From JBDHWI01 sp964590135 (GTDB lineage Bacteria; Chloroflexota; Anaerolineae; J036; Brachytrichaceae): a stretch of 64,000 bases of DNA. Positions 51,815 to 60,633 of this stretch are shown here, piece by piece (position 1 is the stretch's first letter; every line of letters begins with the position of its first letter). The notes under the pieces were generated by a model that was given only the letters and a program-made list of their open reading frames with translations, was not told the DNA's origin and did no database searches. The translations under genes and the position numbers were made by a program. The stretch lies in assembly GCA_964590135.1 (NCBI GenBank), contig CAZPVX010000005.1:1-64000 (forward strand). Direction: 5' to 3'.

Positions 51815-53233
51815 ATGCTGAAGCACAAATATTCTTCACGTTTAGTCATTGCCGGCATGCTTGTTATGCTAATGAGCGCCCTGCCGGCGGTATCAGCCAA
51901 CGCAGCGCCGGCACAGCAGAGCAGTGGTCCACAGGATTCCTCGGCGCTCACCCCGCGCGCGCATATTCCAATCACCATGAGATCGTGGCCGTTGACCACT
52001 GTATTTGGCATCGAGACAGTCAACTACACCGCTGTGCAGAGCACACTGGTCAGCAGCGGTGCGACCTGGATTCGCCGCAATGCCTTGCAGTGGAAGGACG
52101 TGGAAGCCGCGCCAGGTCAGCGCAATTGGAATGCCGGCCTGGATGCCGATCTGATCAACGCCAGCAAGAATGGCCAGAAGGTAATCTTGATCATCCACGG
52201 CACGCCGGCTTGGGCGCGCGCCGTTCCCACGTCAAACTGCAGCCCAATCAAGACTGACCAGTTGGGGGCATTTGCCACCTTCGTGCGTGATGCCGTTGAC
52301 CGCTATAGCCAATCGCCATACAACGTCAAATATTGGGAAGTGTGGAATGAGCCGGATGCGCCGGCCGCGCCTGGCCTTAACCAGCCATATGGCTGCTGGG
52401 GCAACCCATCTGATCCCTATTTTGGCGGCAGTGCCTATGCCGATGTGCTGAAGGCAGTCTCGCCACAGATCCGTCAGGCGGACCCAGGCGCAAGAATCGT
52501 GCTGGGCGGACTGTTGCTGGATTGTGATCCCAACAAGCCGGCGTCGTGCGGCAGCCCGTATGTCAAGATGGCGCTCTACCTTGAAGGGATCTTGCGCAAT
52601 GGCGGCGCGCCACATTTTGACATTGTCAGCTTTCACGCCTATGACTTCTACGCCGGCAGCTTGGGACAATATGCAAGCAACAACTGGGAAAGTCATTGGA
52701 ACACCACCGGTCCAGTGCTGATTGCCAAAGGCCGCTTTATTCGCGGAGTGCTGGCACAGTTTGGCGCCGGCGACAAGCCGCTGATGAATACCGAAGTAGG
52801 CCTGTTGTGCTATCAATGCGGCAGCCCATCCACCGCTTTCCTGACCACAAAGGCATATTACGTGCCGCAGGCGTACGCCGCTGCCATTGCCGAAGGGCTG
52901 ATGGCCAATGTGTGGTATAGCTTCGAGGGCTGGGAAGGCAGTGAATTGACCGGCCAGGCAATGGATGCGTTCAAGGTGGCGCGCGCCAAGCTCGGTGGCG
53001 CGACCTCTGCTGGCGAGGTGTCTGCCGGCGATGTGGGTAGCGGTGGAGTAAAGGGTTATAAATTCACCATTGATGGCAAGAATTTGTGGGTGATCTGGTC
53101 GCTGGATGGGAGCACGAAAAACGTGACGCTGCCGGGCGTGCCGGCGAAGATCACCGATGCGCTGGGTGTGAATCAGCCGGCCAGCGCCAGTTTGCAACTG
53201 ACCGTCAAGCCGCTCTACATCGAGTTCCCATAG
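51815..53233 (+). CDS. Secreted clan-A-like glycoside hydrolase, tandem paralogue 1
   Basis: 472 residues. Signal peptide (LVIAGMLVMLMSALPAVSAN) cleaved near ANAAP. The barrel has FGIETVNYTAVQ, TWIRRNALQWKDVE and IIHGTPAWA. The acid/base Glu candidate is in YWEVWNEPDAP (about 175) and the nucleophile candidate in MNTEVGLLC (about 327). A C-terminal beta domain follows. Conserved Cys residues (CSPIKTDQ, YGCWG, LLDCDP, LCYQCG) suggest disulfides. TAGAAT lies nine bases before the ATG. It resembles the next gene throughout. Confidence 0.82.
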   Translation: MLKHKYSSRLVIAGMLVMLMSALPAVSANAAPAQQSSGPQDSSALTPRAHIPITMRSWPLTTVFGIETVNYTAVQSTLVSSGATWIRRNALQWKDVEAAPGQRNWNAGLDADLINASKNGQKVILIIHGTPAWARAVPTSNCSPIKTDQLGAFATFVRDAVDRYSQSPYNVKYWEVWNEPDAPAAPGLNQPYGCWGNPSDPYFGGSAYADVLKAVSPQIRQADPGARIVLGGLLLDCDPNKPASCGSPYVKMALYLEGILRNGGAPHFDIVSFHAYDFYAGSLGQYASNNWESHWNTTGPVLIAKGRFIRGVLAQFGAGDKPLMNTEVGLLCYQCGSPSTAFLTTKAYYVPQAYAAAIAEGLMANVWYSFEGWEGSELTGQAMDAFKVARAKLGGATSAGEVSAGDVGSGGVKGYKFTIDGKNLWVIWSLDGSTKNVTLPGVPAKITDALGVNQPASASLQLTVKPLYIEFP

Positions 53234-53258
53234 CCAGCTTTTTGATTGTGATTTGCAC

Positions 53259-53284
53259 AAAGGGCATGTTTAACATGCCCTTTT
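53259..53284 (+). terminator. Intrinsic terminator between the tandem glycosidases
   Basis: AAAGGGCATG (53259-53268) pairs perfectly with CATGCCCTTT (53274-53283) around a five-base loop, followed by TTTTGCGTTTT if the stem is taken without its A-T pairs. Confidence 0.75.
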
Positions 53285-53300
53285 GCGTTTTAATTCAGCA

Positions 53301-54662
53301 ATGCGCCATTCCAAAGTCGCCACCTGTGTGCTGTTGGCCGGCCTGATGCTGGCAGTGTGCTTTGCGCCAGTGCAGGCGCAATTGCCTGCGCCAATCACTG
53401 GCAAGCGATCTTCGTTGATGGGTATTGAGACCGCCAACCTGACCGCGGCTAACGCGCAACAGATTCGCGCCGCCGGTGCGTCATGGGTGCGCCGCAACGC
53501 GCTGCTGTGGTCAGTCATCGAGCCGGCTGAAGGCGATCGCAACTGGTCTGAAGCCATGCCGCTGGAAGCGGAGATGAAACTGGCGGCCGCGCGCGGCCTC
53601 AATTTCATCCTCATCATTCGCAGCACGCCGGCGTGGGCGCAGGCGCAGAGCGGCATTTCATGTGGCGCGATCGCGTCGGACAAGTTGCCGGCGTTTGGCG
53701 CGTTCATGCGCGATGTGGTTTCGCGCTATGCAAAGGCGCCCTACAACGTGCGCTTCTATGAGCTGTGGAACGAGCCGGATGTCGATCCATCGCGGGTGCC
53801 GCCCGACAATATCTTTGGCTGCTGGGGGGACAAGAACGACCCATATTACGGTGGCGGGCGATATGCTGCGGCGCTCAAGGCTGCCTACCCGCAAGTGAAG
53901 GCAGCCAGCAAGCGCGCGCAACTGTGGCTTGGCGGTCTGCTACTTGACTGCGACCCCGACAATCCGCCGGCGGGCAAGGATTGCAGCTCGTCGCGCTTCT
54001 TTGAGGGCGTGCTGCGCGCCGGCGGCGCTGCCTACTTCGATGCAGTCAGCTTTCACGCCTACGATTTCTACGATTGGGCGTTGGGACGGTATGCGAACCC
54101 AAACTGGTCGTCATCATCGGCCAGCACCGGGCCGGTGATTGCCGCAAAGGCGCACTTTCTGCGCAATGTGCTGGCTGCGTATGATGCGCCGGCCAAACCG
54201 CTGATCAACACCGAGAGCGGAGTGCTGTGCTGGGAGTGTGAGACTAGTCCAGCCGATTTTGAGACGACAAAGGCATGGTATGTGCCGCAGGCCTTCGCCA
54301 TGGCGCGCGAGATGCGTCTGATGGGCAACGTGTGGTACAGCTGGGAAGGCTGGTTCCAAACGCAATTGGTGAAAGGCAACGGTGATTTGACGCCAGCCTA
54401 CACCGCGTTTCAAGTGGCGTCGCGCACCATCGGCCAGGCCACGGCCATGCAACCGAAGGCGGATATCGATGGCACGCGCGGCTATCAATTCAGCGCCGGC
54501 AACGAACGCTACTGGCTGCTGTGGTCGGTGGATGGGCAGAGCCGGCAGATCAATGCGCCAGTGCTGAATGGGCGCGCCTTCGATCATCTCGGCCAGCCAG
54601 TGCCGGTGAATGGGCAGCGCGTGCTTGTTGGCATGAACCCGATTTACATCCAGGTGCGGTAG
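53301..54662 (+). CDS. Secreted clan-A-like glycoside hydrolase, tandem paralogue 2
   Basis: 453 residues. Signal peptide (VATCVLLAGLMLAVCFAPVQ) cleaved near AQA. It shares with the previous gene GIETANLTAANAQ, WVRRNALLW, STPAWAQ, YELWNEPDVDP, FGCWGDKNDPYYGG, GGLLLDCDPDNPP, SFHAYDFYDW and INTESGVLCWECE. The active-site glutamates are therefore conserved. The two are separated by a terminator, and this copy has its own TTTAAT box six bases before the ATG. A tandem duplication followed by divergence is likely. Substrate unknown. Confidence 0.82.
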   Translation: MRHSKVATCVLLAGLMLAVCFAPVQAQLPAPITGKRSSLMGIETANLTAANAQQIRAAGASWVRRNALLWSVIEPAEGDRNWSEAMPLEAEMKLAAARGLNFILIIRSTPAWAQAQSGISCGAIASDKLPAFGAFMRDVVSRYAKAPYNVRFYELWNEPDVDPSRVPPDNIFGCWGDKNDPYYGGGRYAAALKAAYPQVKAASKRAQLWLGGLLLDCDPDNPPAGKDCSSSRFFEGVLRAGGAAYFDAVSFHAYDFYDWALGRYANPNWSSSSASTGPVIAAKAHFLRNVLAAYDAPAKPLINTESGVLCWECETSPADFETTKAWYVPQAFAMAREMRLMGNVWYSWEGWFQTQLVKGNGDLTPAYTAFQVASRTIGQATAMQPKADIDGTRGYQFSAGNERYWLLWSVDGQSRQINAPVLNGRAFDHLGQPVPVNGQRVLVGMNPIYIQVR

Positions 54663-54711
54663 CGCATTTTGCGCCCGGCTGCAAAGCAGTAAACTTGCAT
54701 GTCTTTCCATC

Positions 54712-56508
54712 ATGCAAGCACACTCACGCTCTGCGCTCGGCGCGGCAATTGCAGCCGTGCTGACACTCGTTGTCGCTGCCTGTTCATCGCAGCCGGCTAC
54801 GCCTGAACCCACCATCATCATTCAGCCGACGATCTTCGGCACCACGCCGCCGACCGAAACGCCAATTCCCACCAACACGCCGGCGCCCACTGCGACACCC
54901 ATCCCACCCAAGCCAATCAACGTGCCGCTGCAAGGCTCCATTGACAGCCTGCACCCGCTCTTTGCCAATACGCCGGCAGCGCGCGATGTGGCCGGCGCGC
55001 TCTTCGTTGGCTGCATCGGTGAGGACGATGCAGGACAACGGGTTGCGCTCGGCTGTGAGCAAGTGCCGACTGCCGACAACGCCGGTGCTGCCTTTGTCGG
55101 CGAGGGCGCAGATCGCCGTTTGCAGGTGACCTTCAAGATCAAGCCGGGCTGGCGCTGGACCGATGGCAAGCCTGTGACTGCGCAGGATGCGATCTATGCC
55201 TGGCAACTCATCATGGCGCCGGAATCGGGCTTGCGCGACCCGCTCACGCAGCAAGTGTTCAGCATGAGCGCGTCGGATGAGCGCACCATTGTGGTGAGCT
55301 TCATGAGCGCAGCGCAGGCGCAAGCTGCTGCGAATGGCGCGTTGCGCGGTGACGTGCCGTTTGAGTATTTTTCACAGTTGGGCGACTATGGGCAGTTTGT
55401 GGCTGCCGAGCAGCCACTCGCGCCGGCAGACTACGCAAGCGTGCTGCGATGGTTGCCTTCACACTTGTTGCGCGATGTGCCGCCGGCGCGGCAGCGTGAC
55501 AGTGCTTTTGCCCAAAAGCCAGTGGGTGATGGCGCATTTGAGATCGACAGTGTCGCGAATGATCGCATCACGCTGAAGCCAGCGGCGCTGCCTTTCCCGC
55601 TGGGCCAGCCGCCAACCACAGGTATTGCATTTTTGTTGCATGACGCTGCGATCGATGCTGATGCGCCGCAGGTGTTGCGCAATCCGCCCGCCGGCACGCA
55701 GGCTGACGCGCTCAGCGTCTTGCAATTTGCTGCTGGCGTGGAGCAACTGGTGCTGAATGTCGATCGCTTTCCCTTTGACGATGTGAAGGTGCGGCAGGCT
55801 CTGGCGCATGCCATCGATCGTGACGTGTTCGTGCAAGGCTCCAGCGTCGCAACTGCAACGACATCGCTGTTGGCGTTTGATCCGGCAAAGTCAAAAGCGC
55901 TATTGCAGGAAGCCGGCTGGAACTGTGACACGCTGCCGTGCACAAAGGCAGCGTCGAATGACGCCGGCGAGTCGATCACGCGCACGCTCGCCTTCAAGCT
56001 GACCACTACCGAGCGCGAGCCGCGCAACCTGGTGGCGCAGGAGATTCAAAAGCAGCTTGCGCAAGCCGGCTTTGCGGTTGACGTGGAAATCGTGTTTGGG
56101 TTGGGCCGGCAGAGCCGCATGTTTGCGCCGTTTGCACAGGGTGGCGTGCTGCTCACGCGCAATTTCGATGCCGCGCTGTATCAGACGCTTGACCCGCTGG
56201 CGCTGAGCGGGCAGTTTGGCTGCAACAGCATTCCGACCGCTGATGCGCATGACGTATCGCGCGGCAACGCCAGCGGCTTCTGCGATGCCGGGGTGGACAA
56301 GCTGATCGTGGAGGCGGAGGGCGGCGAGAGCGTGATTGCGCCGGCGGCACATGCTGAAGCGGTGCGCCAGGCAGAAGCCGCCGTTCAGCAGTCTGCGCCG
56401 GTGGTGCCGTTGTATGCGCCGCTTCGGGCTGTGTATGCGCGCAAGGTGAGTGCGGTGCGGCCGGCGGCCTTGTTGCCCATCACATGGAATGCGTGGCAGT
56501 GGAGGTAG
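54712..56508 (+). CDS. Family 5 (peptide-type) ABC substrate-binding lipoprotein
   Basis: 598 residues. Lipobox VVAACSS (about 24), then a Pro/Thr linker of about 35 residues. The binding domain has KIKPGWRWTDGKPVTAQDAIYAWQLIM, the signature of peptide/nickel-binding proteins, and VKVRQALAHAIDRDVF. Family 5 proteins carry oligopeptides, nickel or sugars. No permease genes adjoin it, so it works with a transporter elsewhere. It is convergent with the coiled-coil membrane protein gene. TAAACT lies 16 bases before the ATG. Confidence 0.88.
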   Translation: MQAHSRSALGAAIAAVLTLVVAACSSQPATPEPTIIIQPTIFGTTPPTETPIPTNTPAPTATPIPPKPINVPLQGSIDSLHPLFANTPAARDVAGALFVGCIGEDDAGQRVALGCEQVPTADNAGAAFVGEGADRRLQVTFKIKPGWRWTDGKPVTAQDAIYAWQLIMAPESGLRDPLTQQVFSMSASDERTIVVSFMSAAQAQAAANGALRGDVPFEYFSQLGDYGQFVAAEQPLAPADYASVLRWLPSHLLRDVPPARQRDSAFAQKPVGDGAFEIDSVANDRITLKPAALPFPLGQPPTTGIAFLLHDAAIDADAPQVLRNPPAGTQADALSVLQFAAGVEQLVLNVDRFPFDDVKVRQALAHAIDRDVFVQGSSVATATTSLLAFDPAKSKALLQEAGWNCDTLPCTKAASNDAGESITRTLAFKLTTTEREPRNLVAQEIQKQLAQAGFAVDVEIVFGLGRQSRMFAPFAQGGVLLTRNFDAALYQTLDPLALSGQFGCNSIPTADAHDVSRGNASGFCDAGVDKLIVEAEGGESVIAPAAHAEAVRQAEAAVQQSAPVVPLYAPLRAVYARKVSAVRPAALLPITWNAWQWR

Positions 56509-56530
56509 CGATCTTCGAACACTCGCGACT

Positions 56531-57376
56531 TCAACTGAGATTGGCTCTCTCGCGTCCGAGCTTCACCTCTTCCAGCGCTTCAAGCTGATCGCGCAGCAGC
56601 TTGGATTGCTCTTCCAACTCGGATGACAGATGTGAATAGTCAGCCACGCGCGTGGTCGATTGCGTGGCAAGCGCTTGCGAGTAGATCGTGCCGAGCGCGG
56701 CAATGCTATTCTCCAGTTGCACCTCTGCCTGCCGCATCAGACTTTGCAGCTTTTGCAGTGAGGCCATCTGGTCAGCGCGAGCGGCGAGCGTGCGTTCAAG
56801 GATCTCCTTTACGTGCGGGTCAGTCTCGTCGTTCAGTTGCGCTGTCAATTTCTTGATGCTCTCCGGAACGGTCGCCAGATCATTCTGGATGACTTGATTG
56901 CCCTTGAAGCCGTCGATGCGCTGCGACATCTCTTCCACTGTCCTCATCCAGTTGTCGACATCGGCCGAGAGCTGGTGCAGCTTGTCTTTGCGCAGAGGGT
57001 CGGTGGTGGTTTCGACGAGCCGGTCGATCTCGCGCTTGTAGGCGCGCGCCTGATTCAGCCGGCTCTGCGTCTCCTTGGATGCGCGAATGGGCTTCTGGGA
57101 GGCCGGCCCGCCATATTTGCGCGCATTTTTTGCCGCGCGCCGTTCTGCGCGTTGCGCCTCAAGATCGGCTTTGCGCTGCTCCAAAGACTGCGGGTTGTCG
57201 GAGAGGAAGATATTGGCCGCCGAGATGATGACCGAGATCATGATCGCGCCGATGGGGAAGAGCGCCCACGGAAAGGAGGTGGTGAGAATATTGATTAGCG
57301 CGAGGAACAGTATCACCGCGATCTGCGGCGTGTTTTCGCGGATAAACATGCGCAGGCGAAAGCCGAAATCATTCAC
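56531..57376 (-). CDS. Two-TM plus coiled-coil protein
   Basis: 281 residues. Two adjacent membrane helices (IAVILFLALINILTTSFPW and ALFPIGAIMISVIISAANIF) near the N-terminus resemble the 2TM domain. A basic region (RAERRAAKNARKYGG) and a long coiled coil (about 110-280) follow. It is probably a membrane-tethered cytoplasmic rod. TACAAT on the coding strand (57389-57384), with a TGC extension, lies seven bases before the ATG, indicating a leaderless transcript. Function unknown. Confidence 0.72.
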   Translation of the reverse strand: MNDFGFRLRMFIRENTPQIAVILFLALINILTTSFPWALFPIGAIMISVIISAANIFLSDNPQSLEQRKADLEAQRAERRAAKNARKYGGPASQKPIRASKETQSRLNQARAYKREIDRLVETTTDPLRKDKLHQLSADVDNWMRTVEEMSQRIDGFKGNQVIQNDLATVPESIKKLTAQLNDETDPHVKEILERTLAARADQMASLQKLQSLMRQAEVQLENSIAALGTIYSQALATQSTTRVADYSHLSSELEEQSKLLRDQLEALEEVKLGRERANLS

Positions 57377-57436
57377 ACATGCGATTGTAGCAAGTGTGAA
57401 TGCATCCAGACAGACACCACCCTGACTCCTGCCCGC

Positions 57437-57994
57437 TCAGTTGTCCGACTGATTTGCAAACCCGGGCAACCCATCCACGCTTTGGGCATTGATCTGGCGC
57501 TGATAGTCAGCTGTAAAAGCTTCGCCGTTCTGCGACCAGTAATCTGTCAAGGTCTGACGTTCGGACTTGAACTCCATCAGCGGCACGCCAAAGCCGCATG
57601 AATCGGAGATGCGCTGCACATCGACGACGATGATGCTGCGCGCGCCGGCGAGCTGTGGAAAATGCGGCGCGAGCGCGTTGTATTCAGCGCTGCCAGCCGC
57701 ATGCACGCGCCCCCGGCCATGAAAGCGCACGATGCGCGGCGCTGTATCGAACGAGCAGAACATCAGCACGATGCGGCCATTCTCTTTGAGGTGCGCGATG
57801 GTTTCCACGCCGCTGCCGGTCAAGTCAAGATATGCGACGGTGTGGTCGCCGAGGATGCGAAAGGCATCCAATCCCTTGGGTGAGCAATTGACCAAGCCGT
57901 CGCCGGCGAGCGGTGCGGTGGCGACGAAGAACATGCGTTGCCGGCTCACCCACGCGCGCATCTTCTTGTCGATCTTCTCAAAGACTTTTGCCAT
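57437..57994 (-). CDS. Pyridoxamine 5'-phosphate oxidase-like FMN protein
   Basis: 185 residues of split-barrel type. The N-terminal helix EKIDKKMRAWVSRQRMFFVATAP is followed by VNCSPKGLDAFRIL, TVAYLDLTGSG, GRIVLMFCSFD and RFHGRGRVH, which form the flavin- or heme-binding barrel. Cofactor and substrate are unproven; many relatives bind FMN, F420 or heme. The gene stands alone on the minus strand, 60 bases upstream of the coiled-coil gene. Confidence 0.85.
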   Translation of the reverse strand: MAKVFEKIDKKMRAWVSRQRMFFVATAPLAGDGLVNCSPKGLDAFRILGDHTVAYLDLTGSGVETIAHLKENGRIVLMFCSFDTAPRIVRFHGRGRVHAAGSAEYNALAPHFPQLAGARSIIVVDVQRISDSCGFGVPLMEFKSERQTLTDYWSQNGEAFTADYQRQINAQSVDGLPGFANQSDN

Positions 57995-58045
57995 AGCTTC
58001 TTAATCTTTCACAATGGATGGAACTGGGCGCCTTGCGCGTGATTC

Positions 58046-58642
58046 CTAAAGATAGATGCCCAGACCAACCCATGTGTCGTGTGTGACGACGCGATGAAAG
58101 CCCATTTTTTCGTAGAACGCAATCGCGTTCAGGTTCTTTGCTCCGACGCCCAGATGCACCGCCGGCACGCCATTCGCCCGCATGCGCGCCAGAAAGGCAT
58201 CCATCAGTTTGCGGCCAAAGCCAAGCTTTTGCGCCACGGGCAGAAGATCGATGTGCAGGTGTGCAGGGTAGTCTTTGAACACCTCATCAAATTCGATGCC
58301 GCGATGGATGGCGCGGATGATATGCGCTTCAAACGATTGGTCGTCTGCCGGCGGCAATGGATATTTCATCCGCAGCGTTGGGAAGTAATCGCGCTCGCAG
58401 CGCAGGTAAAACGCTGCGCTGTCTTTCGTGCCGAGGATGTAGCCGCATGGTTCGCCGGCCTTCGTCAAGATGAAACATGACTCTGGCTCGATGATGACGT
58501 AGGGCGCTGCGTAATACGCGCCAAGCAGATCGGGATCTTTGAAGAGGGCGCTGGCGTCGTTGCCGCTGTCGCCCGTCTTCAGGCAGATATGGTTGACAGC
58601 CGGCGCGTCTGCCGGCGAGCTATCGCGAATGGCGAAGGTCAT
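58046..58642 (-). CDS. GNAT-family N-acetyltransferase
   Basis: 198 residues from the ATG at 58642. Acetyl-CoA motif A reads LPVAQKLGFGRKLMDAFL, and motif B ends NAIAFYEKMGFHRV. The N-terminus IRDSSPADAPAVNHICLKTGDSG and the IEPESCFILTKAGEPCGYILG strands are typical of a small GNAT group. Substrate unknown. TAATCT lies eight bases before the ATG on the coding strand, another candidate leaderless start. Confidence 0.88.
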   Translation of the reverse strand: MTFAIRDSSPADAPAVNHICLKTGDSGNDASALFKDPDLLGAYYAAPYVIIEPESCFILTKAGEPCGYILGTKDSAAFYLRCERDYFPTLRMKYPLPPADDQSFEAHIIRAIHRGIEFDEVFKDYPAHLHIDLLPVAQKLGFGRKLMDAFLARMRANGVPAVHLGVGAKNLNAIAFYEKMGFHRVVTHDTWVGLGIYL

Positions 58643-58679
58643 GATGCAAAAGATTATCGTGTGATTGCGCAATACGCGC

Positions 58680-59675
58680 TTACTTCAGCATTTCGTCGCG
58701 CGCCATGCGACCATCGGCCACGCACTGCTTGAAGATATCGATGGTCTCGGCCACCGCATCGACAAATGGCTTGCGCGGCACACCGCCGGTGAGCGCGAGC
58801 ACCTTCTCCAGCGGCGAGCCATCCATGCTCTCGGGAAAGGGCAGTTGCTTGTCATCAAAGGTGATTTTGCCGCGCATCGCCGGCGCAACCCTGTCAATCG
58901 CCGCCACCACCTCATTCATGCTCAGCACATGGCCCGGCGTGTTGAACACTTCCGCGCCCTCAAATGGCACGCTTGCGCAACCGATGAACATCTTCGCCAC
59001 GTCGTCGGCATATTCGTAATCGGCGCGTCCGCCATAGCTGATGTGATAGGGCTGGCCGACGGCGGCGGCGAACATGGCTTTGGTCGGCGTGCTGGTCAGC
59101 CCCTGGTCACGCGCCGGCCCAAATACCACATAGGGCCGCAGGCCGATCGATGGCACCTTGTTTTCCTTCCAATACACGCGCGCTGTGCCTTCATTCGCCA
59201 GCTTGTACACGCCGTAGAGCGTGGCGGGATGGCCGGTCGCATCGGCGGCCACCGGCTCGCCGGGCCTGGCATCATCCACGTCAAAGACTGCCGCGCTGCT
59301 GGCGTAGGCGATGCGCTGCGTGCGACCCTCGCGCCGGCGCACGCTCTCGAATACGTTGACTGTGCCGACCACGTTCACCTGCGCGCCCAGCACCGGGTTG
59401 GCGCGGCAGAATGGCACTTGCAGGCCGGCAAGATGCACCACGTGTGTGATGTCGTAGTCATTCATTGCTTTGTCGACCTGCTTGAAGTCGGTGATGTCGC
59501 CTTGTACGAAGGTGACCTGTGCCAGCTCTGCCGGCGTCATGATGAGGTGCAGTCGGCGCGTATCGGCGCCGAGGTCGAATACCACTGCGCGCGTGCCACT
59601 TTTCACCAGATTGCGGACCGTCCAGGCGCCGATGCAACCGAGCGCGCCCGTAACGAGAAATGTGTTGTCAGCCAT
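58680..59675 (-). CDS. NAD-dependent epimerase/dehydratase
   Basis: 331 residues of extended SDR type. Cofactor motif LVTGALGCIGAWTV, catalytic YGVYKLANE (YxxxK) and the Ser in YASSAAVF are present. FDLGADTRRLHLIM places an Asp after the second strand, fitting NAD. The C-terminal domain (FNTPGHVLSMNEVV) binds the substrate, which may be a nucleotide sugar or a free uronate. It is divergent from the methyltransferase gene; a TACTAT box lies eight bases before the ATG. Confidence 0.9.
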   Translation of the reverse strand: MADNTFLVTGALGCIGAWTVRNLVKSGTRAVVFDLGADTRRLHLIMTPAELAQVTFVQGDITDFKQVDKAMNDYDITHVVHLAGLQVPFCRANPVLGAQVNVVGTVNVFESVRRREGRTQRIAYASSAAVFDVDDARPGEPVAADATGHPATLYGVYKLANEGTARVYWKENKVPSIGLRPYVVFGPARDQGLTSTPTKAMFAAAVGQPYHISYGGRADYEYADDVAKMFIGCASVPFEGAEVFNTPGHVLSMNEVVAAIDRVAPAMRGKITFDDKQLPFPESMDGSPLEKVLALTGGVPRKPFVDAVAETIDIFKQCVADGRMARDEMLK

Positions 59676-59738
59676 AGCACTTGATAGTATGGCAAAAGCC
59701 GGCAGTTTTGGGAATGCGAGTATGCTTCACACCCGCTC

Positions 59739-60590
59739 ATGCCGAACGATCTGGTCGTCCTCTCACATATTCAGGCGCAACCGCTGTTGCAGGCACGCAA
59801 CGCCGGCCAGACCGATGCCATCGCCTCGCTCGATCTCAACCTCACCCAAACACACATCGCGCTGGATGTGAATGGAGCCGTGCTGCCAGATGGGCAGCGG
59901 TTGAACTGGGAAGTGATCGAGCGCATCGCCGGCGATGAGAACAGTTGTTTTCTCGTTCGCGAGAACGCTGTGAGGAAGATTCAATCCTTCTCCGAAGAGA
60001 CGCAGCGTTACTACAGCCTGTATCCCACTGCGCTGGCGCCGACGATGCTGCTGAGCGGCCTGCCGATGCACCGCATCAAGGACACTGATCCGCACCACGA
60101 CACATTGTTGAAGATCAAGGCGGCATCGATCATGCGCGGAAAAACGCTCGACACCTGCACCGGCCTCGGTTACACCGCCATCGAAGCTGCCAGCGTTGCC
60201 GATGAGGTGATCACGATAGAGCTTGATTCTGCGGCGCAGGAAGTTGCGCGCTTGAATCCGTGGTCGCAGGCGCTGTTTGCCAATCCGAAGATACGACAGA
60301 TCATCGGTGACAGCGCCGAGGAAGTCGAGCGCTTCGATGCTGCGACGTTCTCGCGCATCATCCATGATCCGCCGATGTTTTCGCTCGGTGGCGAACTGTA
60401 TGCCGGCGCGTTTTACGCCGAGTTGTATCGCATCCTGAAGCCGGGCGGGAAGCTGTTTCACTACATTGGCGATCTGCGCAGTGCGTCTGGCGCGCGGGTC
60501 ACTCGCGGCGCGATGGAGCGATTGAAGCGCGCCGGCTTCCGCAATGTCACACCGCGGCCTGAAGCCTTCGGGCTCACTGCGTCAAAATAG
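59739..60590 (+). CDS. SAM-dependent methyltransferase
   Basis: 283 residues. Motif I is TLDTCTGLGYTAIEAA (about 138), VITIELDSAAQEVARLNPW follows, and IIHDPPMFSLGGELY (motif IV, DPP) resembles enzymes acting on planar amino groups. The N-terminal 120 residues are a separate domain. The substrate is unknown; close relatives occur in archaea and Chloroflexi. It is followed by the CopD-like gene. Confidence 0.82.
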   Translation: MPNDLVVLSHIQAQPLLQARNAGQTDAIASLDLNLTQTHIALDVNGAVLPDGQRLNWEVIERIAGDENSCFLVRENAVRKIQSFSEETQRYYSLYPTALAPTMLLSGLPMHRIKDTDPHHDTLLKIKAASIMRGKTLDTCTGLGYTAIEAASVADEVITIELDSAAQEVARLNPWSQALFANPKIRQIIGDSAEEVERFDAATFSRIIHDPPMFSLGGELYAGAFYAELYRILKPGGKLFHYIGDLRSASGARVTRGAMERLKRAGFRNVTPRPEAFGLTASK

Positions 60591-60633
60591 GCCCGGTCAG
60601 GGCGACCAGAACATCCTGACCCTCAACCCAACC

